Shown here piece after piece: positions 50,186 to 58,726 of a DNA stretch of 64,000 nucleotides. Below the pieces are notes generated by a model that was not told where the DNA came from, made no database searches, and was given only the letters and a program-made list of their open reading frames with translations. The stretch comes from Paludibacteraceae bacterium. GTDB lineage: Bacteria > Bacteroidota > Bacteroidia > Bacteroidales > Paludibacteraceae. A program made the position numbers and the translations under genes. The stretch is taken from NCBI GenBank assembly GCA_017551675.1, contig JAFZLC010000010.1, forward strand, positions 54,618 to 118,617. The letters are read 5' to 3'. How positions within the stretch are numbered: the first letter of the stretch is position 1; each line of letters starts with the position of its first letter.

Positions 50186-53100
50186 ATGAAACAGAAACTG
50201 CTAAATATCTATCATTTCTTCGAGCAAAAGCCGACTCTGCTGAAGATCATCTTAGCAGCTGTCATCCTATTGCTCTCTGGTTCGCTTTACTTCCTTCGTT
50301 TCTCCGAAGATATCAGCGACTTCCTTTCCACCGGAAAGGATCAGAAGAAAATCGCAGATGCCTATCAACATGTCAACACAAGCAACAACATACTTGTCTT
50401 CATCGCCGCACGCGACACGACAGAAGGCTTTCGAGACAGTTTGATCTCAATAGCCAATGAATTGGTTGAAGAGATAAAAGAACGTGACACCGCCAATCTG
50501 ACCAACGATATCTTCTATCGCGTGGCAGATGAGGAGATGGGAGAAATGACCGATTTCATCGTTCAAAACATGCCTTACTTCATGGATGAGCGCGACTACC
50601 AGCGACTCGATTCCATCCTGATTGACGAATCAAAAATGCGCAATGAGTTGATTTGGAACCATGAGATGCTCTTCACCCCTGCAGGTGGATTCCTTCAGAA
50701 CATCATGCTGAATGACCCCGTGCATATCTCAAACCGAATACTAAAAAAACTGAACGCCACCTATCAGGAGAATCAGTTTAAACAACATAAAGGATACATC
50801 TTCAACAAAGCGGGGGATGAACTTCTCATCACATTAAAATCGGCCACGCCATCCAGCGAGACGAGCATCAACCGAATATGGGACCAAGCCATCGAGTCGG
50901 CTCAGACAACCGTCATGAACAGACACCATGGTGCATACGAAATCAGCCATATCGGAGCATCTGTCATCTCACTCGAAAACGCCAACCAAATCAAGGATGA
51001 CACCATCAAATCCTCTGCCTTGGCATTAATTCTGATTACCCTGCTCCTTCTCCTATTCTACAAAGACATTCGGGCAATCGGACTTATCCTCTTCTCCATT
51101 CTCTTTGGAGGAGTGTTTGCCCTCGGGTTTCTTGCATTGTTCAAAGACTCCGTTTCATTCATATCCATCGGTATCGGATCCATCCTTGTCGGCATAGCTG
51201 TCAACTATCCGCTTCACTTCCTGGCACATCTGAAAGAGGGTCATACGCGAGAAGAATGCATCAAAGAGATGGCCAGTCCGCTCATCACCGGCAACATCAC
51301 CACAGTGGGAGCATTCCTAAGCCTCGTCTTCATCAATTCCAATGCGATGAGAGACATGGGATTGTTTGCCTCCCTGCTTTTAGTGGGAACCATCCTATTC
51401 GTTCTCATCTTTCTGCCACATCTTTGCAAAAAGAGTCTGTTTAAAAACAACACCAGCAAAAAACTACTATTCGGAAAGATCGTCAACCATCCCATCGAAG
51501 AGAAGAAATGGATTGTCATCACCGTTTTGCTGCTAACCATACCACTCGTCTATTTCAGTACGCAGACAAAATTTGAGACAGACCTTCACAAGATAAACTA
51601 CATGAAGCCGGAACAAAAGGAACGGTTGGACAAGCTTATTCAAGAGACAGAGAGTGGATTCCACAAAACCTATTGTGTATGTGAAGGAAAAACACGAGAC
51701 GAAGCCCTTGAGAGATACGAGGCACTTCGTCCGACACTCGACTCTCTGAAGCAAAAAGGTAGAATTATTCGAGAGTCTGGCATCAGCATATTTGCGCCAT
51801 CTCTGTCGCAACAGAAGATACGTGTGGAACGCTGGAACAGCTATTGGGATAAATACAGAGATTTCTTCATCGACGATCTAACGGAGATAGGCACGGAAAT
51901 AGGTTTCGACAAGTCCTTCTTCAACTCCTTTATCAACAAAATAGAAGATACCATCTACGTCAAAGATAAAGAACAATTCAAACCTATTCAAAAAGCTTTG
52001 ACAGACCTTTACATCTACGAGGGCGCAGATAAGACATTGGTCTACACACTACTCGAATCAGACGAAACAAATGTGACCGCCATTGAAAAAACGCTCAATA
52101 ACATCGATGCTAACATATACACGTTAGACAACCAATCATTCTTCCAAAAGATGATTGAAAGTCTCTCCAACGACTTCAACAACGTGTTATTTATATGCGC
52201 TTTCATCGTATTTTTATTCCTTACCATATCATTCGGAAGACTCGAATTAAGTCTGCTCGCCTTCATTCCACTCACCATTGGATGGTTTTGGATCTTAGGT
52301 ATTATGAACCTCCTCGACATCAGGTTCAACATCGTCAATATCATCCTTGCTACCTTCATATTCGGACAGGGCGACGACTACACCATATTCGTCACAGAAG
52401 GATTGATGTATGAATATACGCATAAGAAAAAAGTGCTGGCATCTTACAAGAACTCAGTGATGCTGTCAGCCTGCATTATGTTCATCGGTATTGGTGCCCT
52501 GATTGTTGCCAAACATCCAGCCATGAAGTCGCTGGCAGAAGTCACCATCGTCGGAATGAGCTCCGTCATCCTGATGACCTACCTCTTCCCTCCTCTTCTT
52601 TACAAATGGTTAACCACCATTAAGGGAAAGAATAGACTGATGCCTATCACGTTTAGAAACATAGGTTCCACCATTGTCAGTTTCACCGTATTCCTCTTCG
52701 GAAGCATACTGCTCTCCATCATCGGATTCTTCCTACTGACCATCGGAGGGAAAAGTGAATCTCACAAGCTGACCTACCACAAACTGCTATGCAACACCTT
52801 CCGAAGACTTGCCAAGCTGATACCTAACATCGAACATCATGTGACAGGTCTTGAGAACCATGATTTCAACAAACCATCCATCCTGATTAGCAACCACCAA
52901 TCGCATTTGGATTTGATGTACACGTTGATGTTGCACCCTAAAATCATCTGTCTGACCAACAACTGGGTATGGAACTGTCCATTCTACGGACGAATCATCC
53001 GTTATGCCGATTTCTACCCTGTCAGTGATGGTATAGAAAATGCCATGGACAAACTGAAATCCGTTATCGACAAAGGATACTCCATCCTAATCTTCCCAGA

Positions 53101-53896
53101 AGGGACAAGGTCGGAAGACTGCTCCATCCTTCGTTTCCACCAAGGAGCCTTTCATTTGGCAGACAAATTCAGAATAGATGTGGTTCCTATACTCATTCAC
53201 GGAATCGGACATGTATTCCCAAAGAGCGAGTTTTTACTTAGAAAAGGTAGAGTGGATGTGAAGGTGCTTCCTCCTATCACACCTGATAATGACATGCGAG
53301 GAGTGCTCGAGGTAAAGCGAACTGCCCAGCTTGTCCGCCACTACTACGAAGCAGAGTATGCGAAATTCGCAAAAGAGGTGGAGACACCAGACTATTTCAA
53401 AGATTTGGTTTATCACAACTATATCTACAAGGGACGTGAGATCGCATCGGAGGCGAAAAAGAACCTACGCAAAGAGGGTCTCAACGAATGGGTCAACTCC
53501 CTTCCAGAAACAGGAGAATACACCATCAAAGATTGCGGACAAGGCGAGTGGGCACTGATTGCCGCCCTCGTCAAGAAGGAACTGACTATCACTGCAACAG
53601 ACAAGGATAAAGATAAAATATCCATCGCTCAAAACTGTACCTCTGTACCTCAAAATCTGATTTACAAAGTGGAGGATACGCCATCAACACCAAAAGAAGA
53701 GAAGAAACCTTTGGAAAGTAAGGCGAAAGCAGTTGTCGCTCCAAAAGAGGAAAAGAAAAAAGAAGAAAAGAAAGAACCAATAGAGACGAAAGTAAATGTT
53801 TCCACCACCAATACTTCAACCACAAAGAATAAGAAAGGAAGCGAACGAAAATCCGCTAAAAAGGGAACGAAAAAGAAGAATGGGCGTCGGAAATAA
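50186..53896 (+). CDS. MMPL exporter/lysophospholipid acyltransferase/methyltransferase-like fusion
   Basis: 1236 aa. An N-terminal MMPL/RND-type transporter has about 12 membrane segments in two blocks (about 18-38, 270-420, 445-460 and 665-860) and two periplasmic loops. A PlsC acyltransferase follows with NHQSHLD (H-x4-D) near residue 904 and FPEGTRSED near 970. A degenerate Rossmann segment (KDCGQGEWALIAALV, about 1110-1160) resembles the methyltransferase part of the known Bacteroidota trifunctional protein, with the motif-I glycines partly changed. The last 65 residues are Lys/Glu/Pro-rich and low-complexity. It lies 44 bases after the GT2 and is the probable exporter and lipid-linking step. 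Confidence 0.85.
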   Translation: MKQKLLNIYHFFEQKPTLLKIILAAVILLLSGSLYFLRFSEDISDFLSTGKDQKKIADAYQHVNTSNNILVFIAARDTTEGFRDSLISIANELVEEIKERDTANLTNDIFYRVADEEMGEMTDFIVQNMPYFMDERDYQRLDSILIDESKMRNELIWNHEMLFTPAGGFLQNIMLNDPVHISNRILKKLNATYQENQFKQHKGYIFNKAGDELLITLKSATPSSETSINRIWDQAIESAQTTVMNRHHGAYEISHIGASVISLENANQIKDDTIKSSALALILITLLLLLFYKDIRAIGLILFSILFGGVFALGFLALFKDSVSFISIGIGSILVGIAVNYPLHFLAHLKEGHTREECIKEMASPLITGNITTVGAFLSLVFINSNAMRDMGLFASLLLVGTILFVLIFLPHLCKKSLFKNNTSKKLLFGKIVNHPIEEKKWIVITVLLLTIPLVYFSTQTKFETDLHKINYMKPEQKERLDKLIQETESGFHKTYCVCEGKTRDEALERYEALRPTLDSLKQKGRIIRESGISIFAPSLSQQKIRVERWNSYWDKYRDFFIDDLTEIGTEIGFDKSFFNSFINKIEDTIYVKDKEQFKPIQKALTDLYIYEGADKTLVYTLLESDETNVTAIEKTLNNIDANIYTLDNQSFFQKMIESLSNDFNNVLFICAFIVFLFLTISFGRLELSLLAFIPLTIGWFWILGIMNLLDIRFNIVNIILATFIFGQGDDYTIFVTEGLMYEYTHKKKVLASYKNSVMLSACIMFIGIGALIVAKHPAMKSLAEVTIVGMSSVILMTYLFPPLLYKWLTTIKGKNRLMPITFRNIGSTIVSFTVFLFGSILLSIIGFFLLTIGGKSESHKLTYHKLLCNTFRRLAKLIPNIEHHVTGLENHDFNKPSILISNHQSHLDLMYTLMLHPKIICLTNNWVWNCPFYGRIIRYADFYPVSDGIENAMDKLKSVIDKGYSILIFPEGTRSEDCSILRFHQGAFHLADKFRIDVVPILIHGIGHVFPKSEFLLRKGRVDVKVLPPITPDNDMRGVLEVKRTAQLVRHYYEAEYAKFAKEVETPDYFKDLVYHNYIYKGREIASEAKKNLRKEGLNEWVNSLPETGEYTIKDCGQGEWALIAALVKKELTITATDKDKDKISIAQNCTSVPQNLIYKVEDTPSTPKEEKKPLESKAKAVVAPKEEKKKEEKKEPIETKVNVSTTNTSTTKNKKGSERKSAKKGTKKKNGRRK

Positions 53897-53901
53897 GAGG
53901 A

Positions 53902-53932
53902 TTTTGTCAAGTCGGAACTATTGTGTATTTTC
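53902..53932 (+). promoter_or_regulatory. promoter of the GH16 gene
   Basis: TTTG at 53902-53905 and TATTTTCG at 53925-53932 (one mismatch in the -7) with a 19-base spacer, after the end of the biosynthetic operon. Confidence 0.55.
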
Positions 53933-53970
53933 GCACCAATCATAATACTCTATTACCGTAAATATTGAAC

Positions 53971-55476
53971 ATGAAAAACATTAAAGCACTTATCGCGACA
54001 TGCTTAGTCGGGATTCCCACCCTATTAGTGGCCAATCCACCATCTAATTACGATGGATGGGAGTTAGTATTCAGCGATGAATTTGAAGGCAACTCATTAG
54101 ACAAGAGCAAATGGAATCCGACCTACAACTGGGGACACACGCACAATCATCAAGCCTATTGCGTGGAAGAGAACGTGTTTGTTGAAAATGGTTTATTAAG
54201 AATAAAAGGGGAAGCCAAGAGGCATCCCAGTGCGCCAGCCACCTGCTCTAACGGAGGCAACACCTATTCCCTCGACTACACATCAGGCGCCATCGACACG
54301 CAAAACAAATTCAAGGTGAAATATGGCTACATAGAGGGTCGTTTTAAGATGCCAAAGCAGTTGGGTACATGGCCTGCCTTTTGGACATTACAAGATGGGT
54401 GGCCACCCGAAATCGACATCTTTGAGGTGCCACATGCACGTACAGACCACCATTACTATCTCCATTACACCAATACCGACTGGTATGCCAGTCATGGTTC
54501 GGCATGGGATCATGAGGCCTCTTTTGGTGGCGTACATAAAGGTCCGGACAAATCGGCAGACTTCCACAACTACGGAGTAGCCTGGAGTGAAGGCAACCTA
54601 AGTTTTTATTTCGACGACAAGTTAGTAGCCAGTTACAATAGGCCATCGGAGGTAGGACAGCTTAGTGCGCAATACATCATCATCAACCTCGCCATCGGAG
54701 GATGGGCCACCAGCAATGGCAATCCCATTGAAGTGACCAGCAGTAATCCAGCCTATTTGGAATGCGACTGGGTGAGAGTATGGCAACCCAAGCAATCGAC
54801 ACTGACGAAAGAAACCATACGGCTCTATTCGATCGATCAGAAGCAGTGCATGCAAGCATCAGGCAACGACATCGTACTGGGTGATTGCAATGACAAAGCA
54901 TCACTGGCCACCATCACCAGTTTAGGAAGTGGCACCTACCGCATTAATTTTGGCGATAACGTTTTAGAGATACCCAATGAATCAGCAGAAGCCGGCAGGA
55001 GTGTAGGACTTTGGGAGTGGAACGGGAAGAGTCACCAGCAACTCTACCTGGAGGGGCAAGATCAATTTACAGAGAAGGTAATCACCCTAAAATTTGCGCA
55101 CAGCAATCTATACGTACAGACCGCCAAGGGAGATGTGATTCAAAACTCATTCCCATCAGGTGATGCCGCATATTGGCGAATCTTAGGAGAGAACGAAGAC
55201 CCTACCTCAGACTTGAAGGAAGAGAGAAGCAAGACAGCCTCTCCATCCATCATATCCTATCAAAATCAACTCTTGACAATCACGCCAAGTCTACATTTTA
55301 TAAGCAATGAAACATTGCGCATTAGCATCTACACCATGGATGGACGCTGTTTGAGAAGTGTGGAAGAGATTAATCGAGAGAATATTCAGTTGGACATTGA
55401 CATTCCAAGTGGGGCTGTGATCATTGTCATCCAAGGGGAAGAGTTTTATGAGGCGAATAAGGTTATTTTGCCATAA
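53971..55476 (+). CDS. glycoside hydrolase family 16 beta-glucanase, secreted
   Basis: 501 aa from the ATG at 53971. A signal peptide (about 1-21) leads into a GH16 catalytic domain (about 26-268). The catalytic motif EIDIFEV has nucleophile Glu147, Asp149 and acid/base Glu152, together with TWPAFWTL and SGAIDTQ substrate-cleft strands. GH16 enzymes cleave beta-1,3 or mixed-linkage glucans. A ricin-type beta-trefoil-like stretch (about 275-415) may bind carbohydrate. The C-terminus (about 430-501) is a type IX-like sorting or adhesion domain (LRISIYTMDGRCLRSVEE). A terminator follows. Confidence 0.87.
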   Translation: MKNIKALIATCLVGIPTLLVANPPSNYDGWELVFSDEFEGNSLDKSKWNPTYNWGHTHNHQAYCVEENVFVENGLLRIKGEAKRHPSAPATCSNGGNTYSLDYTSGAIDTQNKFKVKYGYIEGRFKMPKQLGTWPAFWTLQDGWPPEIDIFEVPHARTDHHYYLHYTNTDWYASHGSAWDHEASFGGVHKGPDKSADFHNYGVAWSEGNLSFYFDDKLVASYNRPSEVGQLSAQYIIINLAIGGWATSNGNPIEVTSSNPAYLECDWVRVWQPKQSTLTKETIRLYSIDQKQCMQASGNDIVLGDCNDKASLATITSLGSGTYRINFGDNVLEIPNESAEAGRSVGLWEWNGKSHQQLYLEGQDQFTEKVITLKFAHSNLYVQTAKGDVIQNSFPSGDAAYWRILGENEDPTSDLKEERSKTASPSIISYQNQLLTITPSLHFISNETLRISIYTMDGRCLRSVEEINRENIQLDIDIPSGAVIIVIQGEEFYEANKVILP

Positions 55477-55500
55477 GGAGGTAAAAACTTCATAAACTAA

Positions 55501-55540
55501 GATGGGGCATCAATATTTAGTTTTGATGCCCCATCATTTT
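55501..55540 (+). terminator. terminator after the GH16 gene
   Basis: Perfect 13-bp stem GATGGGGCATCAA / TTGATGCCCCATC with a 9-base loop, followed by ATTTTCT. The T-run is short, so termination may be partial. Confidence 0.7.
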
Positions 55541-55569
55541 CTAATATTTCATTCGTCAAATGTTGCCTA

Positions 55570-57072
55570 TCACTCCGAGACAGCACGAACACTTTCGCCA
55601 TAATATCGATAAGAATCATCCATTTTTAGTTTATTATTAAGTTCTTTTAAGTCCTTCACATCAAGAGTTTCAGTAATCGTGTAAGTATAAGATCCCATTG
55701 TGGATGACCAATAAAATAATTTATCGCCCTTATAATTTGAGAATTCTCCATTACCCATTCCTCCAGCAGGTAAAAATATTACGTTTCCATTCGTTTTTGA
55801 AGTTCCAAGCCAACCATTAATCATTGATCCCTTGAATTTATTCACTTTTTCCCACGTACAATTATCCACCAATTCTTGCAGTTCCTCAGGTGTAGGCATG
55901 CGCCAAGATTCACCCCAATTAGCAGCAGCTGCATCATCTGACAAAGACAAAGTCTCACCAGCCCTTGTGTACCAAGTAACATTGGTATAACTTCCCTCAA
56001 ACCATATATAAGTCTCCTGACTATAGTCTCTTTTCTGTGACGTTTCGCCCCATGCATAATAGCCACCATATTCCAAAGGAGTGCTTGCTCCAACATTGTA
56101 TGTAGCCCATTTCAATCCACTTGGCAGACCAAGATCCACATAGTCATAATTGCCGATTTTACCAGAAATAGTAATTCCATATTCTTCAGAGAACTCTTCA
56201 TATTTAATTTCAACAATATCATGCATATCAAATTTTGTCACACTTCCGTCTGCACATTTAACACACATATATAAGATTTTAGTTGACGTAACAGCACGTA
56301 CGCTTAATCCCCAACATCGTCCATTCGATTTTGTCTCAAAATTTGAGCTTGATATTTGAAAAGACTTACTCTCTGACAGATTATTCAATGCGGATGACCA
56401 ATAATAGCCTCTTTCCCCATCTTCATATAAACTATTATCCTCTTTCACACCTGCGGCAGGGAAAAAAATAGATTTACCATTTCTTTTGCTTATGCCTTTT
56501 AAGCCAGAAATTCCACTCCCATTAAAGTCAGAAACCCACTCCCAGTCGCAACCTGACGACAGTTCACTCCGTTCTTCTTGTGTAGGGGTTCTCCATGCTC
56601 CACCCCAATTAGCCGTCGCAGCATCGTCATCAGGATCCAAAATTGATTTGAAGTCTTCGGAATTATACTTAATGAATGAACCAATATTATATCCCCACTT
56701 ATAATTGTTATATCCATATTCCTCTTTCGTTTCAGTCTCTCCCCATGCAAAATAACTTCCATATTCTTTGGGACTCGATGCACCCACATTATATGTTGCC
56801 CACATAGTACCACTTGACAACCCCAAATCAACATACGTATAACCTCCCGTTTTACCACTTACAGATACCCCCTGTATTCCAGAGCCAGCAGTGTCTTGGG
56901 TTAAAACCACGGATTCTTCTACATATATTACCTCTTTCACCTCTTCAACATCAAACTTGTCAGTCTTTCCACCTACTGATTTCACATTCATATACACTGT
57001 CGCATTCACAGAAAAAATCATTGATGCCAACATCAATGCTGATAGTATAATTTTTCTCATATACATTTTCAT
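55570..57072 (-). CDS. secreted protein with two Fibrobacter-type paralogous domains
   Basis: 500 aa from ATG 57072 (the longer TTG frame is less likely). A signal peptide (MRKIILSALMLASMIFSVNA, starting a few codons later) is followed by a twice-repeated unit. Each unit has a short beta stretch (MNVKSVGGKTDKFDVEEVKE; MCVKCADGSVTKFDMHDIVE) and then a FISUMP-like domain: YVDLGLSSGTMWATYNVGAS at about 80-265 and YVDLGLPSGLKWATYNVGAS at about 315-500. Both contain FAWGETE/YAWGETS, AANWGGAWRTPT/AANWGESWRMPT and a closing YYWSSA/FYWSST with SVRAVT/SVRAVS. The domain's role is unknown; it is probably a surface-exposed or secreted binding module. Confidence 0.8.
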   Translation of the reverse strand: MKMYMRKIILSALMLASMIFSVNATVYMNVKSVGGKTDKFDVEEVKEVIYVEESVVLTQDTAGSGIQGVSVSGKTGGYTYVDLGLSSGTMWATYNVGASSPKEYGSYFAWGETETKEEYGYNNYKWGYNIGSFIKYNSEDFKSILDPDDDAATANWGGAWRTPTQEERSELSSGCDWEWVSDFNGSGISGLKGISKRNGKSIFFPAAGVKEDNSLYEDGERGYYWSSALNNLSESKSFQISSSNFETKSNGRCWGLSVRAVTSTKILYMCVKCADGSVTKFDMHDIVEIKYEEFSEEYGITISGKIGNYDYVDLGLPSGLKWATYNVGASTPLEYGGYYAWGETSQKRDYSQETYIWFEGSYTNVTWYTRAGETLSLSDDAAAANWGESWRMPTPEELQELVDNCTWEKVNKFKGSMINGWLGTSKTNGNVIFLPAGGMGNGEFSNYKGDKLFYWSSTMGSYTYTITETLDVKDLKELNNKLKMDDSYRYYGESVRAVSE

Positions 57073-57078
57073 TAACAA

Positions 57079-57546
57079 TTATTTACGTATCACCTTAATA
57101 GATCGCTCACCTACAGTAAGCACATAGACGCCTTTCTGATTAGGCAGATTAATAGTCACTGTACCCAACGGATCAGTTGTTGTAGTAAAGATTGTTGCTC
57201 CATTAATATTAAACAACATCACCTTTGCGTTCGCAAGCGCATTTTCCACGCGGATAGTGTTATTATCTATCGTAATAACACGTAACAGTTCAACATCTGC
57301 ATCTTTTACACCAGACTCATCTCCCTCTGTAAAATGAAAATTTTTCACATCACTAATAGCATAGCTGGTAGACACATTACCATTCACTACTAGGTTGCCA
57401 TCTTCGTAGGTCACAACCGGTTTGTCGGCAAGAAGAAAACTGTATTTCTTGCCATCGTTTTGCTCCACCGTCATGTATCTAACCGTAGCGTTTACATACA
57501 AGATCCCAAAGGTGAAAAGCAACAAGGTTAACATTCTTTTAAGCAT
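57079..57546 (-). CDS. secreted protein with type IX-like C-terminal domain
   Basis: 155 aa. A signal peptide (about 1-21) is followed by a strand-rich section YMTVEQNDGKKYSFLLADKP like the short N-terminal beta motifs of the next gene, then by a domain of about 75 residues with LRVITIDNNTIRVENALANAKVMLFNINGATIFTTTTDPLGTVTINLPNQKGVYVLTVGERSIKVIRK. The last part is typical of type IX sorting domains. It lies 6 bases before the FISUMP-like gene in one transcript. Function unknown. Confidence 0.75.
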   Translation of the reverse strand: MLKRMLTLLLFTFGILYVNATVRYMTVEQNDGKKYSFLLADKPVVTYEDGNLVVNGNVSTSYAISDVKNFHFTEGDESGVKDADVELLRVITIDNNTIRVENALANAKVMLFNINGATIFTTTTDPLGTVTINLPNQKGVYVLTVGERSIKVIRK

Positions 57547-57634
57547 ATCACAAATTTTTTAAAGTTCTATATTTTTCGCTTATTCTTTTGATAATCAATT
57601 GTGCACAAAATAATATATGATAAGAATTTGGTTT

Positions 57635-57667
57635 CAAATGTATCAAAATCTAGCAAACACACGCAAC
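57635..57667 (-). promoter_or_regulatory. candidate promoter of the secreted-protein pair
   Basis: Minus-strand GTTG at 57667-57664 (one mismatch) and TACATTTG at 57642-57635 with a 21-base spacer, about 83 bases before the ATG at 57546. Confidence 0.45.
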
Positions 57668-57789
57668 CATTCTTTCATAAAATTCACCTCTCTCTGCACT
57701 TATTGATTATTATCAATTAAAAATAGTTCTATTGTAGCAATTCGCCCAAAGAGATCTCAAATTAAATTTTATAGAATTCTACATAACAG

Positions 57790-57818
57790 TTTCCAATTAA
57801 ATAAATTTATTATCTTTG
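57790..57818 (+). promoter_or_regulatory. promoter of the esterase operon
   Basis: A perfect TATCTTTG at 57811-57818. A weak TTTC sits near 57790-57793, where TTTG is expected. The predicted start is within 15 bases of the ATG at 57839. Confidence 0.5.
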
Positions 57819-57838
57819 CAAAGCTAAATATAGATAGA

Positions 57839-58714
57839 ATGCAAAGACTGATATTCACATTAACGATTTTTTTTTCATTACTTGGAGCAACAACATTTGC
57901 CGCACAGAATTATGAAGTGATTAAGTTATGGGACAATCCAAAGGACAGAAAAGAGACTCGTCCAGAACTCCGCGTTTTTCATCCCTCTAAAGAGCAGGGA
58001 AAGAGCAAGACGTGTATCCTAATATGTCCGGGAGGTAGTTACCACCATCTAGGCCTCATCAACGAGGGAGAAGAGGTGGCAAAGTACTTCAACCAATGGG
58101 GGGTTACCGCAGTTGTGCTACGTTATCGCGTATCCATGCGAGGAAACCATCATCCTGCAATGATTGAGGATTTTCAGCGAGCTATGCAGCTTATTCATGA
58201 AAATGCCAAGAAATGGGGAGTCGAGACAATCGGTGCCATTGGATTTTCGGCAGGTGGACACTTAGTGACTATGGGAGGTGCTCTGTACAAAGAGAATTAC
58301 CTCAAGAAAAAAGGAATTGACGTGGCGGATGATTTATTACGTCCCGCATTTGTATGTCCCATATATCCCGTTGTATCAATGCAAGACAGCATTGTACACC
58401 ATAAGTCGAGAGTAGATTTGCTCACAAAAAAGTACACTGAATCGGACATTGAACATTTCTCGATGGAGAAACAGATTCCTACCGACATGCCACCTGTATT
58501 CCTGCTGGCATGCAAAGATGACGATGTGGTGGACTACCGCAACAGCGAAGTCTTATTCAAAGCTTTAAAGGAAAAAGATATTCCGTGCGAGTATCATCTG
58601 TTGAATAAGGGCGGACATGGATTTGGCATGATACGGACAAGGAGCGAAGAGACCCACAACTGGGGTGTCATATTAGAGAAGTGGTTAAAACAGAACAATT
58701 TACTGAACTATTAG
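57839..58714 (+). CDS. secreted acetylxylan-esterase-like alpha/beta hydrolase
   Basis: 291 aa. A signal peptide (MQRLIFTLTIFFSLLGATTFAAQ) precedes an alpha/beta hydrolase domain of the BD-FAE/carboxylesterase type. The oxyanion region is CPGGSYHHLG, the nucleophile elbow GFSAGGHL near residue 139, the acid in LACKDDDVVDYRNS, and the catalytic His in NKGGHGFGM near residue 261. Such enzymes deacetylate xylan or related carbohydrates. It precedes the CoA-ligase-like gene by 12 bases. Confidence 0.82.
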   Translation: MQRLIFTLTIFFSLLGATTFAAQNYEVIKLWDNPKDRKETRPELRVFHPSKEQGKSKTCILICPGGSYHHLGLINEGEEVAKYFNQWGVTAVVLRYRVSMRGNHHPAMIEDFQRAMQLIHENAKKWGVETIGAIGFSAGGHLVTMGGALYKENYLKKKGIDVADDLLRPAFVCPIYPVVSMQDSIVHHKSRVDLLTKKYTESDIEHFSMEKQIPTDMPPVFLLACKDDDVVDYRNSEVLFKALKEKDIPCEYHLLNKGGHGFGMIRTRSEETHNWGVILEKWLKQNNLLNY

Positions 58715-58726
58715 ATACTATACACC

